NCBI GenBank assembly: GCA_963920705.1 | Contig: CAWUCO010000227.1 | Location: 558,001-622,000, forward strand | Reading direction: 5' to 3' | Length of the DNA stretch: 64,000 nucleotides | Source of the DNA: Odiellus spinosus | Taxonomy: Eukaryota > Arthropoda > Arachnida > Opiliones > Phalangiidae | Shown: positions 15,556-29,200 of the stretch, one piece after another | Layout: each line of letters opens with the position of its first letter | Numbering within the stretch: the first letter of the stretch is position 1 | The notes under the pieces: generated by a model | What the model was told of the DNA's origin: nothing | Seen by the model: the letters and a program-made list of their open reading frames with translations, nothing else | Database searches by the model: none | Position numbers and translations under genes: made by a program

Positions 15556-18500
15556 CGAAACTTTTTCATTTTTCAAACGAAACTTTTTCATTTTTCAAAC
15601 GAAACTTTTTCATTTTTCAAACGAAACTTTTTCATTTTTCGAAAGAAACTTTCATTTTTCGAAAGAAACTTTTTCATTTTTCGAACGAAACTTTTTCATT
15701 TTTCGAACGAAACTTTTTCATTTTTCAATTGAACCTTTTTCATTTTTCAATTGAACCTTTTTCATTTTTCAAACGAAACTTTTTCATTTTTCAAACGAAA
15801 CTTTTTCATTTTTCAAATGAAACTTTTTCATTTTTCAAATGAAACCTTTTCATTTTTCAAATGAAACTTTTTCATTTTTCAAATGAAACTTTTTCATTTT
15901 TCAAATGAAACTTTTTCATTTTTCAAATGAAACTTTTTCATTTTTCAAACGAAACTTTTTCATTTTTCAAACGAAACTTTTTCATTTTTCAAACGAAACT
16001 TTTTCATTTTTCAAACGAAACTTTTTCATTTTTCAAACGAAACTTTTTCATTTTTCAAACGAAACTTTTTCATTTTTCGAACGGAAACTTTTTCATTTTT
16101 CGAACGGAAACTTTTTCATTTTTCAAACGAAACTTTTTCATTTTTCAAACGAAACTTTTTCATTTTTCGAAAGAAACTTTCATTTTTCGAAAGAAACTTT
16201 TTCATTTTTCGAACGAAACTTTTTCATTTTTCGAACGAAACTTTTTCATTTTTCAATTGAACCTTTTTCATTTTTCAATTGAACCTTTTTCATTTTTCAA
16301 ACGAAACTTTTTCATTTTTCGAACGAAACTTTTTCATTTTTCAAATGAAACTTTTTCATTTTTCAAATGAAACCTTTTCATTTTTCAAATGAAACTTTTT
16401 CATTTTTCAAATGAAACTTTTTCATTTTTCAAAAGAAACTTTTTCATTTTTCAAATGAAACTTTTTCATTTTTCAAACGAAACTTTTTCATTTTTCAAAC
16501 GAAACTTTTTCATTTTTCAAACGAAACTTTTTCATTTTTCAAACGAAACTTTTTCATTTTTCAAACGAAACTTTTTCATTTTTCAAACGAAACTTTTTCA
16601 TTTTTCGAACGGAAACTTTTTCATTTTTCGAACGGAAACTTTTTCATTTTTCGAACGGAAACTTTTTCATTTTTCGAAAGAAACTTTCATTTTTCGAAAG
16701 AAACTTTTTCATTTTTCGAACGAAACTTTTTCATTTTTCGAACGAAACTTTTTCATTTTTCAATTGAACCTTTTTCATTTTTCAATTGAACCTTTTTCAT
16801 TTTTCAAACGAAACTTTTTCATTTTTCAAACGAAACTTTTTCATTTTTCAAACGAAACTTTTTCATTTTTCAAACGAAACTTTTTCATTTTTCGAAAGAA
16901 ACTTTCATTTTTCGAAAGAAACTTTTTCATTTTTCGAACGAAACTTTTTCATTTTTCGAACGAAACTTTTTCATTTTTCAATTGAACCTTTTTCATTTTT
17001 CAATTGAACCTTTTTCATTTTTCAAACGAAACTTTTTCATTTTTCAAACGAAACTTTTTCATTTTTCAAATGAAACTTTTTCATTTTTCAAATGAAACCT
17101 TTTCATTTTTCAAATGAAACTTTTTCATTTTTCAAATGAAACTTTTTCATTTTTCAAATGAAACTTTTTCATTTTTCAAATGAAACTTTTTCATTTTTCA
17201 AATGAAACTTTTTCATTTTTCAAATGAAACTTTTTCATTTTTCAATTGAAACTTTTTCATTTTTCAATTGAAACTTTTTCATTTTTCAATTGAACCTTTT
17301 TCATTTTTCAATTGAACCTTTTTCATTTTTCAAATGAAACTTTTTCATTTTTCAAATGAAACTTTTTCATTTTTCAAATGAAACCTTTTCATTTTTCAAA
17401 TGAAACTTTTTCATTTTTCAATTGAAACTTTTTCATTTTTCAATTGAAACTTTTTCATTTTTCAATTGAACCTTTTTCATTTTTCAATTGAACCTTTTTC
17501 ATTTTTCAAATGAAACTTTTTCATTTTTCAAATGAAACTTTTTCATTTTTCAAATGAAACTTTTTCATTTTTCAAATGAAACTTTTTCATTTTTCAAACG
17601 AAACTTTTTCATTTTTCAAATGAAACTTTTTCATTTTTCAAACGAAACTTTTTCATTTTTCAAACGAAACTTTTTCATTTTTCAAACGAAACTTTTTCAT
17701 TTTTCAAACGAAACTTTTTCATTTTTCGAACGGAAACTTTTTCATTTTTCGAACGGAAACTTTTTCATTTTTCGAACGGAAACTTTTTCATTTTTCGAAA
17801 GAAACTTTCATTTTTCGAAAGAAACTTTTTCATTTTTCGAACGAAACTTTTTCATTTTTCGAACGAAACTTTTTCATTTTTCAATTGAACCTTTTTCATT
17901 TTTCAATTGAACCTTTTTCATTTTTCAAACGAAACTTTTTCATTTTTCAAACGAAACTTTTTCATTTTTCAAACGAAACTTTTTCATTTTTCAAACGAAA
18001 CTTTTTCATTTTTCAAACGAAACTTTTTCATTTTTCGAAAGAAACTTTCATTTTTCGAAAGAAACTTTTTCATTTTTCGAACGAAACTTTTTCATTTTTC
18101 AAACGAAACTTTTTCATTTTTCAAACGAAACTTTTTCATTTTTCGAACGGAAACTTTTTCATTTTTCGAACGGAAACTTTTTCATTTTTCGAACGGAAAC
18201 TTTTTCATTTTTCGAAAGAAACTTTCATTTTTCGAAAGAAACTTTTTCATTTTTCGAACGAAACTTTTTCATTTTTCGAACGAAACTTTTTCATTTTTCA
18301 ATTGAACCTTTTTCATTTTTCAATTGAACCTTTTTCATTTTTCAAACGAAACTTTTTCATTTTTCAAACGAAACTTTTTCATTTTTCAAACGAAACTTTT
18401 TCATTTTTCAAACGAAACTTTTTCATTTTTCGAAAGAAACTTTCATTTTTCGAAAGAAACTTTTTCATTTTTCGAACGAAACTTTTTCATTTTTCGAACG

Positions 18501-19946
18501 AAACTTTTTCATTTTTCAATTGAACCTTTTTCATTTTTCAATTGAACCTTTTTCATTTTTCAAACGAAACTTTTTCATTTTTCAAACGAAACTTTTTCAT
18601 TTTTCAAATGAAACTTTTTCATTTTTCAAATGAAACCTTTTCATTTTTCAAATGAAACTTTTTCATTTTTCAAATGAAACTTTTTCATTTTTCAAATGAA
18701 ACTTTTTCATTTTTCAAATGAAACTTTTTCATTTTTCAATTGAAACTTTTTCATTTTTCAATTGAAACTTTTTCATTTTTCAATTGAACCTTTTTCATTT
18801 TTCAATTGAACCTTTTTCATTTTTCAAATGAAACTTTTTCATTTTTCAAATGAAACTTTTTCATTTTTCAAATGAAACCTTTTCATTTTTCAAATGAAAC
18901 TTTTTCATTTTTCAATTGAAACTTTTTCATTTTTCAATTGAAACTTTTTCATTTTTCAATTGAACCTTTTTCATTTTTCAATTGAACCTTTTTCATTTTT
19001 CAAATGAAACTTTTTCATTTTTCAAATGAAACTTTTTCATTTTTCAAATGAAACCTTTTCATTTTTCAAATGAAACTTTTTCATTTTTCAAATGAAACTT
19101 TTTCATTTTTCAAATGAAACTTTTTCATTTTTCAAACGAAACTTTTTCATTTTTCAAATGAAACTTTTTCATTTTTCAAACGAAACTTTTTCATTTTTCA
19201 AACGAAACTTTTTCATTTTTCAAACGAAACTTTTTCATTTTTCAAACGAAACTTTTTCATTTTTCGAACGGAAACTTTTTCATTTTTCGAACGGAAACTT
19301 TTTCATTTTTCGAACGGAAACTTTTTCATTTTTCGAAAGAAACTTTCATTTTTCGAAAGAAATTTTTCATTTTTCGAACGAAACTTTTTCATTTTTCGAA
19401 CGAAACTTTTTCATTTTTCAATTGAACCTTTTTCATTTTTCAATTGAACCTTTTTCATTTTTCAAACGAAACTTTTTCATTTTTCAAACGAAACTTTTTC
19501 ATTTTTCAAACGAAACTTTTTCATTTTTCAAACGAAACTTTTTCATTTTTCGAAAGAAACTTTCATTTTTCGAAAGAAACTTTTTCATTTTTCGAACGAA
19601 ACTTTTTCATTTTTCGAACGAAACTTTTTCATTTTTCAATTGAACCTTTTTCATTTTTCAATTGAACCTTTTTCATTTTTCAAACGAAACTTTTTCATTT
19701 TTCAAACGAAACTTTTTCATTTTTCAAATGAAACTTTTTCATTTTTCAAATGAAACCTTTTCATTTTTCAAATGAAACTTTTTCATTTTTCAAATGAAAC
19801 TTTTTCATTTTTCAAATGAAACTTTTTCATTTTTCAAATGAAACTTTTTCATTTTTCAATTGAAACTTTTTCATTTTTCAATTGAAACTTTTTCATTTTT
19901 CAATTGAACCTTTTTCATTTTTCAATTGAACCTTTTTCATTTTTCA

Positions 19947-21639
19947 AATGAAACTTTCATTTTTCAATTAAAACTTTTTCATTTTTCAATTGAAACTTTT
20001 TCATTTTTCAATTGAAACTTTTTCATTTTTCAATTGAAACTTTTTCATTTTTCAATTGAACCTTTTTCATTTTTCAATTGAACCTTTTTCATTTTTCAAA
20101 CGAACCTTTTTCATTTTTCAAACGAAAGTTTTTCATTTTTCAAACGAAACTTTTTCATTTTTCAAACGAAACTTTTTCATTTTTCAAACGAAACTTTTTC
20201 ATTTTTCAATTGAACCTTTTTCATTTTTCAAATGAAGCTTTTTCATTTTTCAAATGAAACTTTCTCATTTTTCAAATGAAACTTTTTCATTTTTCAAATG
20301 AAACTTTTTCATTTTTCAAATGAAACTTTTTCATTTTTCAAATGAAACTTTTTCATTTTTCAAATGAAACTTTTTCATTTTTCAAATGAAACTTTTTCAT
20401 TTTTCAAATGAAACTTTTTCATTTTTCAAATGAAACTTTTTCATTTTTCAAATGAAACTTTTTCATTTTTCAAATGAAACTTTTTCATTTTTCAAATGAA
20501 ACTTTTTCATTTTTCAACTGAAACTTTTTCATTTTTCAACTGAAACTTTTTCATTTTTCAATTGAAACTTTTTCATTTTTCAATTGAACCTTTTTCATTT
20601 TTCAATTGAACCTTTTTCATTTTTCAAACGAACCTTTTACATTTTTCAAACGAAACTTTTTCATTTTTCAAACGAAACTTTTTCATTTTTCAAACGAAAC
20701 TTTTTCATTTTTCAAACGAAACTTTTTCATTTTTCAAACGAAACTTTTTCATTTTTCAAACGAAACTTTTTCATTTTTCAAACGAAACTTTTTCATTTTT
20801 CAAACGAAACTTTTTCATTTTTCAAACGAAACTTTTTCATTTTTCAAACGAAACTTTTTCATTTTTCAAACGAAACTTTTTCATTTTTCAATTGAACCTT
20901 TTTCTTTTTTCAATTGAACCTTTTTCATTTTTCAAATGAAGCTTTTTCATTTTTCAAATGAAGCTTTTTCATTTTTCAAATGAAACTTTTTCATTTTTCG
21001 AAAGAAACTTTCATTTTTCGAAAGAAACTTTTTCATTTTTCGAACGAAACTTTTTCATTTTTCGAACGAAACTTTTTCATTTTTCAATTGAACCTTTTTC
21101 ATTTTTCAATTGAACCTTTTTCATTTTTCAAATGAAGCTTTTTCATTTTTCAAATGAACCTTTCTCATTTTTCAAATGAAACTTTTTCATTTTTCAAATG
21201 AAACTTTTTCATTTTTCAAATGAAACTTTTTCATTTTTCAAATGAAACTTTTTCATTTTTCAAATGAAACTTTTTCATTTTTCAAATGAAACTTTTTCAT
21301 TTTTCAAACGAAACTTTTTCATTTTTCAAACGAAACTTTTTCATTTTTCAAACGAAACTTTTTCATTTTTCAAACGAAACTTTTTCATTTTTCAAACGAA
21401 ACTTTTTCATTTTTCAAACGAAACTTTTTCATTTTTCGAACGGAAACTTTTTCATTTTTCGAACGGAAACTTTTTCATTTTTCGAACGGAAACTTTTTCA
21501 TTTTTCGAAAGAAACTTTCATTTTTCGAAAGAAACTTTTTCATTTTTCGAACGAAACTTTTTCATTTTTCGAACGAAACTTTTTCATTTTTCAATTGAAC
21601 CTTTTTCATTTTTCAATTGAACCTTTTTCATTTTTCAAT
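19947..21639. repeat. 6,062-bp-spaced segmental duplication, copy 2
   Basis: Partner of 13,885-15,555, with the same ordered set of rare units and one extra AAACG unit in the AAACG run. Its right half was duplicated again at once: module cores at 21,264 and 21,286 recur at 22,275 and 22,297 (offset 1,011 bp). The odd unit in which CATTTTT has become CTTTTTT near 20,904 recurs near 21,893. Confidence 0.8.
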
Positions 21640-23299
21640 TGAACCTTTTTCATTTTTCAAACGAAACTTTTTCATTTTTCAAACGAAACTTTTTCATTTT
21701 TCAAACGAAACTTTTTCATTTTTCAAACGAAACTTTTTCATTTTTCAAACGAAACTTTTTCATTTTTCAAACGAAACTTTTTCATTTTTCAAACGAAACT
21801 TTTTCATTTTTCAAACGAAACTTTTTCATTTTTCAAACGAAACTTTTTCATTTTTCAAACGAAACTTTTTCATTTTTCAATTGAACCTTTTTCTTTTTTC
21901 AATTGAACCTTTTTCATTTTTCAAATGAAGCTTTTTCATTTTTCAAATGAAGCTTTTTCATTTTTCAAATGAAACTTTTTCATTTTTCGAAAGAAACTTT
22001 CATTTTTCGAAAGAAACTTTTTCATTTTTCGAACGAAACTTTTTCATTTTTCGAACGAAACTTTTTCATTTTTCAATTGAACCTTTTTCATTTTTCAATT
22101 GAACCTTTTTCATTTTTCAAATGAAGCTTTTTCATTTTTCAAATGAACCTTTCTCATTTTTCAAATGAAACTTTTTCATTTTTCAAATGAAACTTTTTCA
22201 TTTTTCAAATGAAACTTTTTCATTTTTCAAATGAAACTTTTTCATTTTTCAAATGAAACTTTTTCATTTTTCAAATGAAACTTTTTCATTTTTCAAATGA
22301 AACTTTTTCATTTTTCAAACGAAACTTTTTCATTTTTCAAACGAAACTTTTTCATTTTTCAAACGAAACTTTTTCATTTTTCAAACGAAACTTTTTCATT
22401 TTTCAAACGAAACTTTTTCATTTTTCAAACGAAACTTTTTCATTTTTCGAACGGAAACTTTTTCATTTTTCGAACGGAAACTTTTTCATTTTTCGAACGG
22501 AAACTTTTTCATTTTTCGAAAGAAACTTTCATTTTTCGAAAGAAACTTTTTCATTTTTCGAACGAAACTTTTTCATTTTTCGAACGAAACTTTTTCATTT
22601 TTCAATTGAACCTTTTTCATTTTTCAATTGAACCTTTTTCATTTTTCAAATGAAGCTTTTTCATTTTTCAAATGAAACTTTCTCATTTTTCAAATGAAAC
22701 TTTTTCATTTTTCAAATGAAACTTTTTCATTTTTCAAATGAAACTTTTTCATTTTTCAAATGAAACTTTTTCATTTTTCAAATGAAACTTTTTCATTTTT
22801 CAAATGAAACTTTTTCATTTTTCAAATGAAACTTTTTCATTTTCAAATGAAACTTTTTCATTTTTCAAATGAAACTTTTTCATTTTTCAAAAGAAACTTT
22901 TTCATTTTTCGAACGAAACTTTTTCATTTTTCAATTGAACCTTTTTCATTTTTCAATTGAACCTTTTTCATTTTTCAAATGAAGCTTTTTCATTTTTCAA
23001 ATGAAACTTTCTCATTTTTCAAACGAAACTTTTTCATTTTTCAAACGAAACTTTTTCATTTTTCAAACGAAACTTTTTCATTTTTCTAACGGAAGCTTTT
23101 TCATTTTTCGAAAGAAACTTTTTCATTTTTCGAAAGAAACTTTTTCATTTTTCGAAAGAAACTTTTTCATTTTTCGAAAGAAACTTTTTCATTTTTCGAA
23201 AGAAACTTTTTCATTTTTCGAACGAAACTTTTTCATTTTTCGAACGAAACTTTTTCATTTTTCAATTGAATCTTTTTCATTTTTCAATTGAACCTTTTT

Positions 23300-26200
23300 C
23301 ATTTTTCAAATGAAGCTTTTTCATTTTTCAAATGAAACTTTCTCATTTTTCAAATGAAACTTTTTCATTTTTCAAATGAAACTTTTTCATTTTTCAAATG
23401 AAACTTTTTCATTTTTCAAATGAAACTTTTTCATTTTTCAAATGAAACTTTTTCATTTTTCAAATGAAACTTTTTCATTTTTCAAATGAAACTTTTTCAT
23501 TTTTCAAATGAAACTTTTTCATTTTTCAAATGAAACTTTTTCATTTTTCCAATGAAACTTTTTCATTTTTCAAATGAAACTTTTTCATTTTTCAAATGAA
23601 ACTTTTTCATTTTTCAAATGAAACTTTTTCATTTTTCAAATGAAACTTTTTCATTTTTCAAATGAAACTTTTTCATTTTTCAAATGAAACTTTTTCATTT
23701 TTCAAATGAAACTTTTTCATTTTTCAAATGAAACTTTTTCATTTTTCAAATGAAACTTTTTCATTTTTCAAATGAAACTTTTTCATTTTTCAAATGAAAC
23801 TTTTTCATTTTTCAAACGAAACTTTTTCATTTTTCAAACGAAACTTTTTCATTTTTCAAACGAAACTTTTTCATTTTTCAAACGAAACTTTTTCATTTTT
23901 CGAACGGAAACTTTTTCATTTTTCGAACGGAAACTTTTTCATTTTTCGAACGGAAACTTTTTCATTTTTCGAAAGAAACTTTCATTTTTCGAAAGAAACT
24001 TTTTCATTTTTCGAACGAAACTTTTTCATTTTTCGAACGAAACTTTTTCATTTTTCAATTGAACCTTTTTCATTTTTCAATTGAACCTTTTTCATTTTTC
24101 AAATGAAGCTTTTTCATTTTTCAAATGAAACTTTCTCATTTTTCAAATGAAACTTTTTCATTTTTCAAATGAAACTTTTTCATTTTTCAAATGAAACTTT
24201 TTCATTTTTCAAATGAAACTTTTTCATTTTTCAAATGAAACTTTTTCATTTTTCAAATGAAACTTTTTCATTTTTCAAATGAAACTTTTTCATTTTCAAA
24301 TGAAACTTTTTCATTTTTCAAATGAAACTTTTTCATTTTTCAAAAGAAACTTTTTCATTTTTCGAACGAAACTTTTTCATTTTTCAATTGAACCTTTTTC
24401 ATTTTTCAATTGAACCTTTTTCATTTTTCAAATGAAGCTTTTTCATTTTTCAAATGAAACTTTCTCATTTTTCAAATGAAACTTTTTCATTTTTCAAATG
24501 AAACTTTTTCATTTTTCAAACGAAACTTTTTCATTTTTCGAACGGAAGCTTTTTCATTTTTCGAACGGAAACTTTTTCATTTTTCGAACGGAAACTTTTT
24601 CATTTTTCGAACGGAAACTTTTTCATTTTTCGAAAGAAACTTTTTCATTTTTCGAAAGAAACTTTTTCATTTTTCGAAAGAAACTTTTTCATTTTTCGAA
24701 AGAAACTTTTTCATTTTTCGAAAGAAACTTTTTCATTTTTCGAACGAAACTTTTTCATTTTTCGAACGAAACTTTTTCATTTTTCAATTGAATCTTTTTC
24801 ATTTTTCAATTGAACCTTTTTCATTTTTCAAATGAAGCTTTTTCATTTTTCAAATGAAACTTTTTCATTTTTCAATTGAACCTTTTTCATTTTTCAAATG
24901 AAGCTTTTTCATTTTTCAAATGAAACTTTCTCATTTTTCAAATGAAACTTTTTCATTTTTCAAATGAAACTTTTTCATTTTTCAAATGAAACTTTTTCAT
25001 TTTTCAAATGAAACTTTTTCATTTTTCAAATGAAACTTTTTCATTTTTCAAATGAAACTTTTTCATTTTCCAAATGAAACTTTTTCATTTTCAAATGAAA
25101 CTTTTTCATTTTTCAAATGAAACTTTTTCATTTTTCAAAAGAAACTTTTTCATTTTTCGAACGAAACTTTTTCATTTTTCAATTGAACCTTTTTCATTTT
25201 TCAATTGAACCTTTTTCATTTTTCAAATGAAGCTTTTTCATTTTTCAAATGAAACTTTCTCATTTTTCAAATGAAACTTTTTCATTTTTCAAATGAAACT
25301 TTTTCATTTTTCAAACGAAACTTTTTCATTTTTCGAACGGAAGCTTTTTCATTTTTCGAACGGAAACTTTTTCATTTTTCGAACGGAAACTTTTTCATTT
25401 TTCGAACGGAAACTTTTTCATTTTTCGAAAGAAACTTTTTCATTTTTCGAAAGAAACTTTTTCATTTTTCGAAAGAAACTTTTTCATTTTTCGAAAGAAA
25501 CTTTTTCATTTTTCGAACGAAACTTTTTCATTTTTCGAACGAAACTTTTTCATTTTTCGAACGAAACTTTTTCATTTTTCAATTGAATCTTTTTCATTTT
25601 TCAATTGAACCTTTTTCATTTTTCAAATGAAGCTTTTTCATTTTTCAAATGAAACTTTCTCATTTTTCAAATGAAACTTTTTCATTTTTCAAATGAAACT
25701 TTTTCATTTTTCAAATGAAACTTTTTCATTTTTCAAATGAAACTTTTTCATTTTTCAAATGAAACTTTTTCATTTTTCAAATGAAACTTTTTCATTTTTC
25801 AAATGAAACTTTTTCATTTTTCAAATGAAACTTTTTCATTTTTCAAATGAAACTTTTTCATTTTTCAAATGAAACTTTTTCATTTTTCCAATGAAACTTT
25901 TTCATTTTTCCAATGAAACTTTTTCATTTTTCAAATGAAACTTTTTCATTTTTCAAATGAAACTTTTTCATTTTTCAAATGAAACTTTTTCATTTTTCAA
26001 ATGAAACTTTTTCATTTTTCAAATGAAACTTTTTCATTTTTCAAATGAAACTTTCATTTTTCAATTAAAACTTTCATTTTTCAATTAAAACTTTTTCATT
26101 TTTCAATTGAAACTTTTTCATTTTTCAATTGAAACTTTTTCATTTTTCAATTGAAACTTTTTCATTTTTCAATTGAAACTTTTTCATTTTTCAATTGAAC

Positions 26201-29200
26201 CTTTTTCATTTTTCAATTGAACCTTTTTCATTTTTCAAATGAAACTTTTTCATTTTTCAAATGAAACTTTTTCATTTTTCAAATGAAACTTTTTCATTTT
26301 TCAAATGAAACTTTTTCATTTTTCAAATGAAACTTTTTCATTTTTCAAATGAAACTTTTTCATTTTTCAAATGAAACTTTTTCATTTTTCCAATGAAACT
26401 TTTTCATTTTTCCAATGAAACTTTTTCATTTTTCAAATGAAACTTTTTCATTTTTCAAATGAAACTTTTTCATTTTTCAAATGAAACTTTTTCATTTTTC
26501 AAATGAAACTTTTTCATTTTTCAAATGAAACTTTTTCATTTTTCAAATGAAACTTTTTCATTTTTCAAATGAAACTTTTTCATTTTTCAAATGAAACTTT
26601 TTCATTTTTCAAATGAAACTTTTTCATTTTTCAAATGAAACTTTTTCATTTTTCCAATGAAACTTTTTCATTTTTCAAATGAAACTTTTTCATTTTTCAA
26701 ATGAAACTTTTTCATTTTTCAAATGAAACTTTTTCATTTTTCAAATGAAACTTTTTCATTTTTCAAATGAAACTTTTTCATTTTTCAAATGAAACTTTTT
26801 CATTTTTCAAATGAAACTTTCATTTTTCAATTAAAACTTTTTCATTTTTCAATTGAAACTTTTTCATTTTTCAATTGAAACTTTTTCATTTTTCAATTGA
26901 AACTTTTTCATTTTTCAATTGAAACTTTTTCATTTTTCAATTGAACCTTTTTCATTTTTCAATTGAACCTTTTTCATTTTTCAAATGAAACTTTTTCATT
27001 TTTCAAATGAAACTTTTTCATTTTTCAAATGAAACTTTTTCATTTTTCAAATGAAACTTTTTCATTTTTCAAATGAAACTTTTTCATTTTTCCAATGAAA
27101 CTTTTTCATTTTTCCAATGAAACTTTTTCATTTTTCCAATGAAACTTTTTCATTTTTCAAATGAAACTTTTTCATTTTTCAAATGAAACTTTTTCATTTT
27201 TCAAATGAAACTTTTTCATTTTTCAAATGAAACTTTTTCATTTTTCAAATGAAACTTTCATTTTTCAATTAAAACTTTTTCATTTTTCAATTGAAACTTT
27301 TTCATTTTTCAATTGAAACTTTTTCATTTTTCAATTGAAACTTTTTCATTTTTCAATTGAACCTTTTTCATTTTTCAATTGAACCTTTTTCATTTTTCAA
27401 ACGAACCTTTTTCATTTTTCAAACGAAAGTTTTTCATTTTTCAAACGAAACTTTTTCATTTTTCAAACGAAACTTTTTCATTTTTCAAACGAAACTTTTT
27501 CATTTTTCAATTGAACCTTTTTCATTTTTCAAATGAAGCTTTTTCATTTTTCAAATGAAACTTTCTCATTTTTCAAATGAAACTTTTTCATTTTTCAAAT
27601 GAAACTTTTTCATTTTTCAAATGAAACTTTTTCATTTTTCAAATGAAACTTTTTCATTTTTCAAATGAAACTTTTTCATTTTTCAAATGAAACTTTTTCA
27701 TTTTTCAAATGAAACTTTTTCATTTTTCAAATGAAACTTTTTCATTTTTCAAATGAAACTTTTTCATTTTTCAAATGAAACTTTTTCATTTTTCAAATGA
27801 AACTTTTTCATTTTTCAAATGAAACTTTTTCATTTTTCAAATGAAACTTTTTCATTTTTCAAATGAAACTTTTTCATTTTTCAACTGAAACTTTTTCATT
27901 TTTCAACTGAAACTTTTTCATTTTTCAATTGAAACTTTTTCATTTTTCAATTGAAACTTTTTCATTTTTCAATTGAAACTTTTTCATTTTTCAATTGAAC
28001 CTTTTTCATTTTTCAATTGAACCTTTTTCATTTTTCAAACGAACCTTTTACATTTTTCAAACGAAACTTTTTCATTTTTCAAACGAAACTTTTTCATTTT
28101 TCAAACGAAACTTTTTCATTTTTCAAACGAAACTTTTTCATTTTTCAAACGAAACTTTTTCATTTTTCAAACGAAACTTTTTCATTTTTCAAACGAAACT
28201 TTTTCATTTTTCAAACGAAACTTTTTCATTTTTCAAACGAAACTTTTTCATTTTTCAAACGAAACTTTTTCATTTTTCAAACGAAACTTTTTCATTTTTC
28301 AAACGAAACTTTTTCATTTTTCAAACGAAACTTTTTCATTTTTCAAACGAAACTTTTTCATTTTTCAAACGAAACTTTTTCATTTTTCAAACGAAACTTT
28401 TTCATTTTTCGAACGGAAACTTTTTCATTTTTCGAACGGAAACTTTTTCATTTTTCGAAAGAAACTTTTTCATTTTTCGAAAGAAACTTTTTCATTTTTC
28501 GAAAGAAACTTTTTCATTTTTCGAAAGAAACTTTTTCATTTTTCGAACGAAACTTTTTCATTTTTCGAATGAAACTTTTTCATTTTTCAATTGAATCTTT
28601 TTCATTTTTCAATTGAACCTTTTTCATTTTTCAAATGAAGCTTTTTCATTTTTCAAATGAAACTTTCTCATTTTTCAAATGAAACTTTTTCATTTTTCAA
28701 ATGAAACTTTTTCATTTTTCAAATGAAACTTTTTCATTTTTCAAATGAAACTTTTTCATTTTTCAAATGAAACTTTTTCATTTTTCAAATGAAACTTTTT
28801 CATTTTTCAAATGAAACTTTTTCATTTTTCAAATGAAACTTTTTCATTTTTCCAATGAAACTCTTTCATTTTTCAAATGAAACTTTTTCATTTTTCAAAT
28901 GAAACTTTTTCATTTTTCAAATGAAACTTTTTCATTTTTAAAATGAAACTTTTTCATTTTTCAAATGAAACTTTTTCATTTTTCAAATGAAACTTTTTCA
29001 TTTTTCAAATGAAACTTTTTCATTTTTCAATTGAAACTTTTTCATTTTTCAATTGAAACTTTTTCATTTTTCAATTGAAACTTTTTCATTTTTCAATTGA
29101 ACCTTTTTCATTTTTCAATTGAACCTTTTTCATTTTTCAAATGAAACTTTTTCATTTTTCAAATGAAACTTTTTCATTTTTCAAATGAAACTTTTTCATT

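Larger units (their letters stand above)
13885..23300. repeat. Array zone B: dense AAACG/GAACG modules
   Basis: Modules lie close together with short AAATG tracts between them. Stop-free module cores are at about 14,520-14,855, 15,180-15,755, 15,905-16,290, 16,389-17,007, 17,554-18,545, 19,092-19,665, 20,584-20,917, 21,264-21,930, 22,275-22,653 and 23,001-23,291. In nearly all of them the first GAAAG unit is the short 20-bp form, giving FHFSKETF in translation instead of the longer form seen further right. The CG dinucleotides of the array come from these AAACG, GAACG and GAACGG units. I see no gene; the open frames are repeat artefacts. Confidence 0.9.
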
